This document shows, one piece after another, positions 38,552 through 49,083 of a stretch of 64,000 bases of DNA. The translations under genes and the position numbers were made by a program. The stretch's first letter is position 1. Each line of letters begins with the position of its first letter. Origin of the DNA: Lysobacter prati (lineage in GTDB: Bacteria; Pseudomonadota; Gammaproteobacteria; Xanthomonadales; Xanthomonadaceae). The stretch is taken from positions 62,001 through 126,000 of the forward strand of contig NZ_VLNV01000009.1 of the NCBI RefSeq assembly GCF_009765215.1. The letters run 5' to 3'. The notes beneath the pieces are model-generated. The model worked only from the letters and a program-made list of their open reading frames with translations, did not search any database and had not been told where the DNA came from.

Positions 38552-39874
38552 ATGCAGTTGAATGCCAAGGCGCAGCGGTCGGACGGGTTTGTGACGAAGT
38601 CGGGCGTATCGGGTCCCGTCGGACGTGAAGGGCCCTCGCTGTTCGATGGCGTGGACCTGCATGCCCTGGCCGCGCAGGTGTCGACTCCGTGCTACGCCTA
38701 CTCGGCCAACGCGATCCGGCAACGCATCGCCGGGTTGCAGATGGCATTCCAGGGCTTGGATCACCGCATCTGTTATGCCGTGAAGGCCAATTCCAACGTG
38801 GCCATCCTGCAACTGATGGCCCACCACGGTGTCGGTGCGGACATCGTTTCGCTGGGCGAGCTCAACCGCGCGCTGCTGGCCGGCATTCCGGCCGAGCACA
38901 TCGTCTTTTCCGGTGTCGGCAAGACCACCGAGGAGATCGCCTCGGCATTGGCCGTCGGCGTATGGCGTTTCAATGTCGAGTCGCTGGACGAACTGCTGCT
39001 GTTGCAGGAAGTGGCGCAGCGGCACGGCGTATGTGCACGCGCTGCCGCTCGCATCAATCCGGACGTCGACGCGCGCACCCACGAGAAGATCTCGACCGGC
39101 AAGTCCGAGAACAAGTTCGGGGTCTCGATCGACGAAGCCCGTCGCTGGTTTGCCAACGCCGGCGCCATGAGCAACGTCCTGCTCGACGGCCTGCACGCCC
39201 ACATCGGTTCGCAGATCCTGAGCCTGGAGCCATTCCGTGAGGCGCTGACCCGGGTGGAGGCCTTCCGCCGCGAACTGGTCGATGCGGGACATCCGATCGC
39301 GAGCGTCGACATCGGCGGCGGCCTGGGAGTGTGTTACCGAAAGGGCGTGGATCATCCGATCCCGGCCACGGAGTACGCCGCGCTGGTGCGTGCAGTGTTC
39401 GCCGAGTTCCAGGGCACGCTGGTGCTGGAACCAGGTCGCTACCTGGTGGCCGAGGCGGGTGTGCTGCTGACACGGGTGATCCGGGTCAAGCCGGGTGTGG
39501 ACCGCAGTTTCCTTGTGGTCGATGCGGCGATGAACGACCTGCTGCGCCCCTCGCTGTACGAGGCCTGGCACGAGATCGTGCCGCTGGTCGGCGGTGACCG
39601 CGAGGCCATGCGCTACGACGTGGTTGGCCCGGTCTGCGAGACCGGCGACACCTTTGCCCGCGGCCGCGCAATGCCGCGCTGCGAAGCGGGAGACCTGTTG
39701 TCGATCGGCAGCGCAGGCGCGTACGGTGCCTCGATGGCCTCGGCCTACAACTCGCGGCCGCTGCCTGCCGAAGTCCTGCTCGACGACGGCCGCTATGCGC
39801 TGATCCGGCGTCGGCAGACGATGGCGGAGATGATCGCCGGGGAACAATTACCACAGGTGTGGAATGAGACTTGA
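38552..39874 (+). CDS. lysA: Diaminopimelate decarboxylase
   Basis: A 440-residue fold-III PLP enzyme. The PLP lysine is in CYAVKANSNVAILQLM (about 76), HAHIGSQI and DIGGGLGV bind PLP, EPGRYLVAEAG supplies the phosphate loop and substrate Arg, CETGDTFARGR brings the partner-subunit Cys, and GAYGASMASAYNSRP is the usual C-terminal motif. It decarboxylates meso-diaminopimelate to L-lysine. AGGAAG lies six bases before the ATG. The terminator T-run ends immediately upstream, so its promoter must lie inside the receptor gene or it depends on read-through. Its 3' end overlaps the next gene by 11 bases. In this setting it may serve breakdown of cell-wall DAP rather than biosynthesis. Confidence 0.92.
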   Translation: MQLNAKAQRSDGFVTKSGVSGPVGREGPSLFDGVDLHALAAQVSTPCYAYSANAIRQRIAGLQMAFQGLDHRICYAVKANSNVAILQLMAHHGVGADIVSLGELNRALLAGIPAEHIVFSGVGKTTEEIASALAVGVWRFNVESLDELLLLQEVAQRHGVCARAAARINPDVDARTHEKISTGKSENKFGVSIDEARRWFANAGAMSNVLLDGLHAHIGSQILSLEPFREALTRVEAFRRELVDAGHPIASVDIGGGLGVCYRKGVDHPIPATEYAALVRAVFAEFQGTLVLEPGRYLVAEAGVLLTRVIRVKPGVDRSFLVVDAAMNDLLRPSLYEAWHEIVPLVGGDREAMRYDVVGPVCETGDTFARGRAMPRCEAGDLLSIGSAGAYGASMASAYNSRPLPAEVLLDDGRYALIRRRQTMAEMIAGEQLPQVWNET

Positions 39875-41429
39875 CACGATGGTGCTGCGCTGCGGATTGG
39901 CCGTCCTGCTTCTGGCGTCGGCCGCGGGCGCGCAGGCGGGCGAAGGACGCGACGCCAAGGCAGACGTCGATGCGGTGTTCGACCAGGTCGTCGCCCGCTA
40001 CAAGCTGCCCGGCCTCGCGCTGGGCATTGTCGAAGACGGCAAGGTTGTCTACGCCCGCACCGCAGGCGAGCTGGTCGAAGGCGAAGGCCGCAAGATCGAC
40101 TCGGCGACACTGTTCAAGGTCGCCTCCAACACCAAGTCGATGACCACCGCCACGCTGGCGCGACTGGTCGATGCCGGCAAGTTGCGCTGGGACGACCCGG
40201 TGACGCGCTGGCTGCCGGAGTTCCGCATGTACGACCCCTGGGTCGGGCGCGAGATGCAGGTGCGCGACCTGCTGATCCACAACAGCGGCCTGCGCGCCGG
40301 TGCCGGCGACCTGATGCTGTGGCCGGAGCCCAACACGTTCACTCGTTCCGACATCATCCACGGACTGGCCTACCTGAAACCGCAGCGCAGCTTCCGCGCC
40401 GGTTACGACTACGACAATCTGATGTACATCGTCGCTGGCGAGGTGGCCGCCGCTGCCGGTGGCGCACCGTACGAGCAGCTCGTGCGCCGCGAGGTGTTCG
40501 AACCGCTGGGCATGAATCGCTGCCAGGTCGGCGCGTGGCGTCGCGATGTCGTCGGAAATGTCGCCCAACCGCACATGCGCCAAGGTGAGCGCAACATCCC
40601 GGTCCGCAGCGACGGCGACGCGATCGCGGCGACGACCATGGACCCGGCCGGCGGCATCCGCTGCAGCCTTGACGACATGCTTACCTGGGTCGGCGCCTGG
40701 CTGAAGCCAACCGGCACGACCGCGAACTGGTTGTCGCGCGAGCAGCGTGAAGCGCTGTGGGCACCGCAGATGCCGATGCCGCTGTCGCGGCGCACGCGAG
40801 AGTGGGACAACAGCCATTTCTCCGCCTACGGTTACGGCTGGCGCCTGGCCGATGTCGATGGCACGTTCAAGGTCTCGCACACCGGCACGCTGATGGGGAT
40901 GTACTCGATGGTGACGCTGCTGCCCGACAAGGGCGTGGGCTTCGTCATCCTGATCAACGGCGAAGGCGAGGAGGCGCGCACGGTGCTGGGGCAGGTGCTG
41001 GTCAAGCGCTTCACGCGTCCCGATCCGGGCCTGACGGTGGCCCATTACGCCGGCCTGCTGGAGCAGGAAGACGCCAAGCGCCCGGCAACCGAAAAGGCAC
41101 CCGACACGTCTAAGCGGCACAAGGTCACGGCGAACGAGCTGGCGTCGCGCCTGGGCGTCTATCGCGATCCGTGGTTCGGCGAGGTATCGCTATGCCGTGA
41201 TGGCGACTCGGTGCGCCTCCGGGCGAGCAAGTCGCCGATGCTGACCGGCATCGTGCAACGCGCCGGCAAGCGCTGGCTGGTCAACTGGGATGACGACAGC
41301 GTCGATTCCGAAGCCTGGCTGGACTTCCCGGAAGCCCGGCAGATGCGGATGGCCAAGGTCGACCCACAGTCGGACTTCAGCTACGACTATGAAGACCTGG
41401 CGTTCGCCTGGGAGCGTGGGTGCGAATGA
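39864..41429 (+). CDS. Exported beta-lactamase-fold serine hydrolase
   Basis: A 521-residue exported protein with signal peptide ending GAQAGE. The penicillin-binding/class C beta-lactamase fold has SxxK as SNTK at 88-91 (the nucleophile Ser), YxN as YDN in YDYDNLMYIVAGEV, and an HTG motif in KVSHTGTLMGMYSM. The last 90 residues form a DUF3471-like beta domain (LASRLGVYRDPWFGEVSL). Relatives include D-aminopeptidases, DD-carboxypeptidases and esterases. Being coupled to lysA (11-base overlap) and to a VanX-type dipeptidase (ATGA overlap) makes action on D-amino-acid peptides the most likely job. Confidence 0.85.
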   Translation: MRLDTMVLRCGLAVLLLASAAGAQAGEGRDAKADVDAVFDQVVARYKLPGLALGIVEDGKVVYARTAGELVEGEGRKIDSATLFKVASNTKSMTTATLARLVDAGKLRWDDPVTRWLPEFRMYDPWVGREMQVRDLLIHNSGLRAGAGDLMLWPEPNTFTRSDIIHGLAYLKPQRSFRAGYDYDNLMYIVAGEVAAAAGGAPYEQLVRREVFEPLGMNRCQVGAWRRDVVGNVAQPHMRQGERNIPVRSDGDAIAATTMDPAGGIRCSLDDMLTWVGAWLKPTGTTANWLSREQREALWAPQMPMPLSRRTREWDNSHFSAYGYGWRLADVDGTFKVSHTGTLMGMYSMVTLLPDKGVGFVILINGEGEEARTVLGQVLVKRFTRPDPGLTVAHYAGLLEQEDAKRPATEKAPDTSKRHKVTANELASRLGVYRDPWFGEVSLCRDGDSVRLRASKSPMLTGIVQRAGKRWLVNWDDDSVDSEAWLDFPEARQMRMAKVDPQSDFSYDYEDLAFAWERGCE

Positions 41430-42142
41430 AGTTTGCGCCCGCGGCGATGGTCCTGGTGACCGCGCTCGCCGTTGGCGGCTGTGCCTCGACGCCATTGATG
41501 GCGGTCTCCGACGCCACCACGCCCGAGGCCGCCGGCCTGGTCGACATCCGCACGCTCGTGCCGGACATCGACCTGGATATCCGCTACGCCGGCAACCACA
41601 ACTTTGTCGGCGCACGGGTCGATGGCTACGGCGCGGCCCGATGCTATCTGCTGGCCGACGCAGCCAAAGCGCTGCAGCAGGCAGAGCTCGATCTGCGTCC
41701 CGAGGGCATGCGCCTGCGCCTGTTCGACTGTTATCGCCCGGCGCGCGCGGTGCGGAACTTCGTCGCCTGGGCCGGTGATCTGGGCGACCAGCGCACCAAG
41801 CCGGAGTACTACCCCCGCCTGGACAAGCGACAGCTGCTGGGCGACTACATCTCTCCGACTTCCGGTCACAGTCGCGGCGCGACGGTCGACCTGACGTTGA
41901 TGCAGTGCCTGGCAGATGGCACCGCATGCGTGCCGCTGGACATGGGCACGCCGTTCGACTTCTTCGATACGCGCGCCAATACAGAGTCGACGCAGGTCGA
42001 TCCCGGCCAGCGCGAGAACCGCCTGCGCCTGCGCTCGGCGATGGAGCGTGCCGGGTTCCGCAATTACCCGATGGAGTGGTGGCACTTCACCCTCAACCCC
42101 GAGCCGGCGCCGAAGGTTTTCTACGACGTTCCCATCGAATGA
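41426..42142 (+). CDS. D-Ala-D-Ala dipeptidase, VanX/DdpX type lipoprotein
   Basis: A 238-residue lipoprotein (lipobox VGGC) of the M15D zinc dipeptidases. Zinc and catalytic residues are in SGHSRGATVDLTL (His and Asp ligands, about 146-155) and MEWWHF (catalytic Glu and third His ligand, about 216). DCYRPARAVRNF carries the Arg that binds the transition state. It should hydrolyse free D-Ala-D-Ala to D-alanine in the periplasm. ATG 41426 overlaps the previous stop (ATGA); GTG 41420 is the alternative. No vanR/S/H/A genes are near, so it is for nutrition or recycling rather than vancomycin resistance. Confidence 0.9.
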   Translation: MKFAPAAMVLVTALAVGGCASTPLMAVSDATTPEAAGLVDIRTLVPDIDLDIRYAGNHNFVGARVDGYGAARCYLLADAAKALQQAELDLRPEGMRLRLFDCYRPARAVRNFVAWAGDLGDQRTKPEYYPRLDKRQLLGDYISPTSGHSRGATVDLTLMQCLADGTACVPLDMGTPFDFFDTRANTESTQVDPGQRENRLRLRSAMERAGFRNYPMEWWHFTLNPEPAPKVFYDVPIE

Positions 42143-42152
42143 GGTGGGCGCC

Positions 42153-43220
42153 TCAGCGCGTCATCGCCAGTCCGGCGATTTGCCTGGCCAGGCCATAAGG
42201 CTCCGGGTCGTCGCGGTTGGTCAGCACGACCACGGTCAGGTGACGCTGCGGATAGCGCACGATCACATTGCGGAAACCGATGGTCTCGCCCGAGTGCCAT
42301 AACGTCTCGCCAGTGATGCGCCAGCCGTAGCCGTAACGCACTTCGGGATCGTCCGTCGCCGTGGCCGGCGTGAAAGCCTGGCTCAGCCACTCGCTGCGAA
42401 GCAGGCGCTGGTCATAGAGCGCGGCGTCCCATTTCGCCAGGTCCACGATCGAGGAGTAGATGCCGCCGTCGCCGAGCACCGCGCTGGTGCTGCTCTGGTC
42501 GGTCCGCTGCCAGCGCCCTTGTTCGAAACTGTAGCCGTAGGCACGCCGGGCGACCTCGGAGATTCCGGCCTCGTAGGCCACGGTGCCCGTCATGCCCAGC
42601 GGCTGGAAGATGCGGTCGTGCAGGAAGGTCGCGTAGCGCTGGCCCGAGGCGCGCTCGACGATCAACGCCAGCAGCGCGTAGCCGCTGTTGCTGTAGCGAT
42701 AGTCGCTGCCGGGCGCGAAATAGGTGCGGTTCTGTGACGCCAACAGACGCAGGACGTCGGCGTCGTGCACCTGCACCTCACTGGCCGGGTCCATTACGTC
42801 CTCGTAATCGATCAGTCCGGCCGTGTGCGTGAGCAGATGGCGGATGGTTACCGCGTCGGCCGCAGCCGGCAGGGTTGGCAGCCAGCGTCGTGCGGCATCG
42901 TCCAGGCGCAGGCGGCCGTCCTGCGCGAGCAACAGGATCGCCGTCGCGGTGAACTGCTTGCTTACCGATGCCAGCCGATAATTGGTCTGCGGGGTTGCGG
43001 CGATGTTGGACTCGAGGTCAGCCAGTCCGTAACTGCGCTGCACCAGGGCATGGCCATCGCGCAACACCAGCACGGAAGCTCCGGGCACCTGCCCGTCGTA
43101 GTCGCGCATCAATGCGTCGATGCCTTCCTGGAGTGTCGGGTGCTGCTTCATGGTGGGGTCCCCGGTCGCGCAGCCTGCGAGAAGGAGGACGGATCCGAGT
43201 AACCAGGCCGGTATGCGCAT
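42153..43220 (-). CDS. Beta-lactamase-fold serine hydrolase lipoprotein
   Basis: A 355-residue lipoprotein with lipobox LLAGC (Cys about 17). The catalytic motifs of the beta-lactamase/DD-peptidase fold are SVSK at 85-88, YxN as YSN in DYRYSNSGYALLALIV, and HSGETIGF near the C-terminus. It differs from the hydrolase at 39864 in lacking the C-terminal DUF3471-like domain and in being membrane-anchored. ATG 43220 gives the lipoprotein signal MRIPAWLLGSVLLLAGC directly; a longer frame adds 41 residues upstream. It converges on the vanX-like gene with ten bases between stops. A role on D-amino-acid peptides is inferred from position. Confidence 0.83.
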   Translation of the reverse strand: MRIPAWLLGSVLLLAGCATGDPTMKQHPTLQEGIDALMRDYDGQVPGASVLVLRDGHALVQRSYGLADLESNIAATPQTNYRLASVSKQFTATAILLLAQDGRLRLDDAARRWLPTLPAAADAVTIRHLLTHTAGLIDYEDVMDPASEVQVHDADVLRLLASQNRTYFAPGSDYRYSNSGYALLALIVERASGQRYATFLHDRIFQPLGMTGTVAYEAGISEVARRAYGYSFEQGRWQRTDQSSTSAVLGDGGIYSSIVDLAKWDAALYDQRLLRSEWLSQAFTPATATDDPEVRYGYGWRITGETLWHSGETIGFRNVIVRYPQRHLTVVVLTNRDDPEPYGLARQIAGLAMTR

Positions 43221-43342
43221 TGGCAGATGGTAGCGTTCTGGCGGCGCGAATGTGCGCTCGTGCTGTCGCAAGTGGGCAGTGCCCGGTCTGCTTGCAGCGC
43301 TGATCCCCCGCGACCACAATCGTCTGGTCCGGATTCGAGGCA

Positions 43343-43969
43343 ATGCTCATGGATGAGCGCAAGGATGGGGCCGCCGTTGGCGGCGAAGAGGAGCCGACGT
43401 GTCCGTCGCAGCAGGCACTCGGGAGCTTGTTGCGGACCGCCCGCAATGGCGACACGCAAGCCCTTGATCATGTCTATGCCGCGATCTATGAGGAGCTGCG
43501 ACGGCACGCACGTCGCCAACTGTCCAGCCGCAACAGCACGCTGACGCCGACGGCCCTGGTCAACGAGGTCTACCTCAAGCTCAGCAGCGCCAGCATCGAC
43601 CCGCGCGACCGCAATCACCTGTTCGCGCTGTCGGCAAGGGCGATGCGGCACATCGTCATCGATCATGCTCGCCGTGCCGCAACCGGCAAGCGCGGTGCCC
43701 AGCTGGTCCAGGTCACCCTGACCGGGAACCTCCCCGATCCCGGGCAGGAAGCGGCCAGCGTGCTCGCGCTGGACAACGCGCTGCGAATGCTGGCAGATGT
43801 CGATTCGCGCCTGGCGCAGGTGGTGGAGTGGCGCTACTTCGGAGGCTACAGCGAGGCGCAGATCGCCGACAGCCTCGGCGTCACGGTCCGCACCGTGCAG
43901 CGCGACTGGACGAAGGCGCGTGCGTTCCTGGGGGCGGCACTTGCCGCCGGCGACCGCGGCAGCTCGTAG
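43343..43969 (+). CDS. ECF sigma factor of the kinase-linked (ECF43-like) type
   Basis: A 208-residue sigma factor of the group often annotated TIGR02999. Marks are LTPTALVNEVYLKL, ALSARAMRHIVIDHARR in region 2, and the region 4 helix-turn-helix YSEAQIADSLGVTVRTVQRDW. It has no anti-sigma gene; instead a Ser/Thr kinase gene starts 16 bases after its stop. In Xanthomonas citri an ECF43 sigma factor (EcfK) with a neighbouring kinase (PknS) switches on type VI secretion; the present pair has the same build. The activated genes cannot be named from this window. Confidence 0.88.
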   Translation: MLMDERKDGAAVGGEEEPTCPSQQALGSLLRTARNGDTQALDHVYAAIYEELRRHARRQLSSRNSTLTPTALVNEVYLKLSSASIDPRDRNHLFALSARAMRHIVIDHARRAATGKRGAQLVQVTLTGNLPDPGQEAASVLALDNALRMLADVDSRLAQVVEWRYFGGYSEAQIADSLGVTVRTVQRDWTKARAFLGAALAAGDRGSS

Positions 43970-43984
43970 CGTGACTACGCTGTC

Positions 43985-46783
<2,799 letters not shown>

Positions 46784-46894
46784 GGCCGATATGTCACAAG
46801 GATGTCGTGTTTGTCAGGGGATTCGCGATTCATCGATGGGGGTGCCATTCCGGTGCCTCGATCGCGCACGCGGTCAGGGACAAACGAGGCGATC

Positions 46895-47650
46895 ATGGAA
46901 GCAGCACTGCAATGCGTTTTGAGCGCAGGCGGATCGGGCAAGGTCGGCAACGAACCGGGGCGACCGGCACGGGACTCGATGGGAACGACGTCGGGCGAAG
47001 TGCCGCCCCCGGAGCTGTCACCGCCGGATGTGTCGCAGGCCGGCGCCGATAGCACGTTGCTGCACGAAGTCGTGCTCCGCATCAACCGCGACGACCGCGT
47101 TGCCGGGAGCTGTCGGGTCGAGGTCGCGCTGGACATTGCACCCGAGATCGCCGCGGACGTCGTCCGCGCATTGCTGGCTCAGGCGGCGTCGCGTGTCGAG
47201 AGTTTCGCCGATCGCATCCATCAGCTGAGCGAACTCGGCGCGACCCGGATCGTCGTTCACTCCAATTCGGTCTGGGGCGAAGTCGGCAGCCCCAGCCGCT
47301 CCGCAGAACAGCCGTTCCTGACCGAGGCGCAGTGGGCCGTTGTACTGCAGGCGGCGTTCCCGCCACTCGACGATCGCCGCAAGTACCGGCCGCAGGGCGT
47401 TCGCCGCTTCATCGAGTCGGTGCTGTGGGTGGTGTGCGTCGATTGTGTCTGGAGCGACCTGCCACCGGGTCGTGGCTCATGGCGCAGCGTCTACGTTCGA
47501 TTCCTGCGATGGGCAAGTGCGGGCGTCTGGCCGCGGGTCGCCGCGGCCATGGGTGATACAAGCGGGCCGGGACGTATGCTGCTGGAACGCCACAACCGTT
47601 ACCTGACAGACGCCGCCAGGATAAGGCAGCGGCGCCGCAAGGATCAGTGA
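46895..47650 (+). CDS. Protein with IS5-type DUF4096 domain, not a full transposase
   Basis: A 251-residue protein. ATG 46895 follows GAGGCG; an upstream ATG at 46802 is possible. Residues about 141-220 match the DUF4096 domain at the N-terminus of IS5-type transposases (FLTEAQWAVVLQAAFPPLDD, SVLWVVCVDCVWSDLPPG, GSWRSVYVRFLRWASAGVWP). The catalytic DDE part is missing and the C-terminus ends soon after in a basic RQRRRKDQ. The first 140 residues are unrelated to transposases and of unknown fold. No inverted repeats or second transposase ORF flank it. It looks like a captured transposase DNA-binding domain, perhaps a regulator of the kinase/sigma system next to it. Confidence 0.65.
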   Translation: MEAALQCVLSAGGSGKVGNEPGRPARDSMGTTSGEVPPPELSPPDVSQAGADSTLLHEVVLRINRDDRVAGSCRVEVALDIAPEIAADVVRALLAQAASRVESFADRIHQLSELGATRIVVHSNSVWGEVGSPSRSAEQPFLTEAQWAVVLQAAFPPLDDRRKYRPQGVRRFIESVLWVVCVDCVWSDLPPGRGSWRSVYVRFLRWASAGVWPRVAAAMGDTSGPGRMLLERHNRYLTDAARIRQRRRKDQ

Positions 47651-47676
47651 CGCAACCGTTCCCGGTGCGACAGTCG

Positions 47677-49083
47677 TCACTGCGCGACGCGAAGCAGTTC
47701 CTCGTCGGACCAGCCACCGCCGAGGGCGCGGTAGACGTCGATGTAGGAGGTCAGGCGCGACAGCCGGGCGCGGGAGAGGTTGATTTCGGAACTCAGCAGT
47801 TGCCGCTCGGCATCGAGCACTTCCAGGTAGCTGCTGACGCCGGCCTTGTAGCGCAGCCGCTGCAGGCGCAGGTTCTCGCGGTTGGCGGTGGTGCTTTCCT
47901 CGTTGGCGCTGATGATGCTCGCCGACTTCTCGTATGCGCTGAGGTTGCTGGAAACCTCGACCAGCGCCTGCAGCACGGTCTGCCGATAGATGTGCGCGGC
48001 CTCGTCGGTCTGCGCGCGGGCGAGGTCGACATTGGCGCCGGCGCGGCCGAAGTCGATGATCGGCAGATCGACGTACGGGCCCCAGGAGTTGACGCTCAGC
48101 GAGCGGTTGCTCGAACCCAGATCGCTGAGGTCGACGGCGGTGCGGCCAAACAGCGTACTCAGGCCGATGGTGGGAAACGGAAAGCGGTTGGCGACGGCGA
48201 CACCTACGCGGGCGGTCGCCGCGTGCAGCTGGTTCTCGGCCAGGCGCACGTCGGGGCGGCGTTCGAGCAGCTCGGTCGGCAGGCCAGTGGGAATTTCGGG
48301 CGAGTCGGGCATGCCGCCATTGGCCATCGTGCTGCCGCGATCGATGGGTTGCGGGTAGCGACCGAGCAGTTGTGCCAGCTGGTTCTCGGTGGCGAGTATC
48401 TGCTGTTCGGTGGCAGGCAACTGCGCGCGCGTGGTCGCCAGCTGCGCGATCGCCTGCTGCTCTTCGGCGCCGGAAGCCACGCCGCTTCGCAACTGCGCGC
48501 GGATAAGGCGCAGCGACTCTTCCTGGCTGGTGATGGTGCGCTCGATGATCGCGCGCTCTTCGTCCAGCTCGCGCAGCGACAGCCAGGCCGCCGCGACTTG
48601 CGTCACCAGCGTCGCCAGCACGCCGCGTGCCGCATCCTCGGTTGCCAGCAGGTTGGCTCGCGAGGCTTCACTGCCGCGTCGCAGCTTGCCGAACAGATCG
48701 ATCTCCCAGACCAGCGACAGGCCGGCCGAGTAGACCGTGTCGTCATCGCCGCTGCCGGCCGAAGGGTTCGAGCTCAGTGTGCCGCGGATGTCGGGGGCCA
48801 GTGACCCCCGCGCGAACTTCAGGTTGGCGCGTGCCTGTTCCACCCGGGACAGTGCCTGGCGCAGGTCGAGGTTGCTGTCGATCGCCTCGCGGATCAGCGC
48901 CGACAGCTGCGGATCGCGGAAGAAGTCGAACCAGGCGACATCGGCGATCGATTGCGCCTCGGCCTGGGTCAACGGCGCCCGGTACTGCACCGGCAGCTCC
49001 AGGTCGGGCCGCGAGTAGTTCGGACCGAGCATGCAGCCGGTAAGCGCAATCGACACGCCGATGAGCAGGGCGGCGGCACGCAT
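47677..49083 (-). CDS. RND efflux outer-membrane channel (NodT/OprM family)
   Basis: A 468-residue TolC-like lipoprotein with lipobox LTGC (GPNYSRPDLELP just after, as in OprM). The inner repeats typical of the family are seen as QALSRVEQARANLKFARGSL and LAENQLHAATARVGVAVANR with IGLSTLFG. It makes the outer-membrane duct of a tripartite pump. Its start touches the stop of the pump gene (one-base overlap), placing it last in the adaptor-pump-channel operon. Substrates are unknown. Confidence 0.93.
   Translation of the reverse strand: MRAAALLIGVSIALTGCMLGPNYSRPDLELPVQYRAPLTQAEAQSIADVAWFDFFRDPQLSALIREAIDSNLDLRQALSRVEQARANLKFARGSLAPDIRGTLSSNPSAGSGDDDTVYSAGLSLVWEIDLFGKLRRGSEASRANLLATEDAARGVLATLVTQVAAAWLSLRELDEERAIIERTITSQEESLRLIRAQLRSGVASGAEEQQAIAQLATTRAQLPATEQQILATENQLAQLLGRYPQPIDRGSTMANGGMPDSPEIPTGLPTELLERRPDVRLAENQLHAATARVGVAVANRFPFPTIGLSTLFGRTAVDLSDLGSSNRSLSVNSWGPYVDLPIIDFGRAGANVDLARAQTDEAAHIYRQTVLQALVEVSSNLSAYEKSASIISANEESTTANRENLRLQRLRYKAGVSSYLEVLDAERQLLSSEINLSRARLSRLTSYIDVYRALGGGWSDEELLRVAQ

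Noticed and set aside
41426-42142. Vancomycin-resistance vanX cassette
   Set aside because: No vanH, vanA/B or vanRS genes nearby; the dipeptidase is a lipoprotein in a cell-wall peptide locus, so nutritional or recycling use fits better.
46895-47650. Intact IS5-type insertion sequence
   Set aside because: No DDE domain, no inverted repeats or target duplication seen, and 140 unrelated N-terminal residues.
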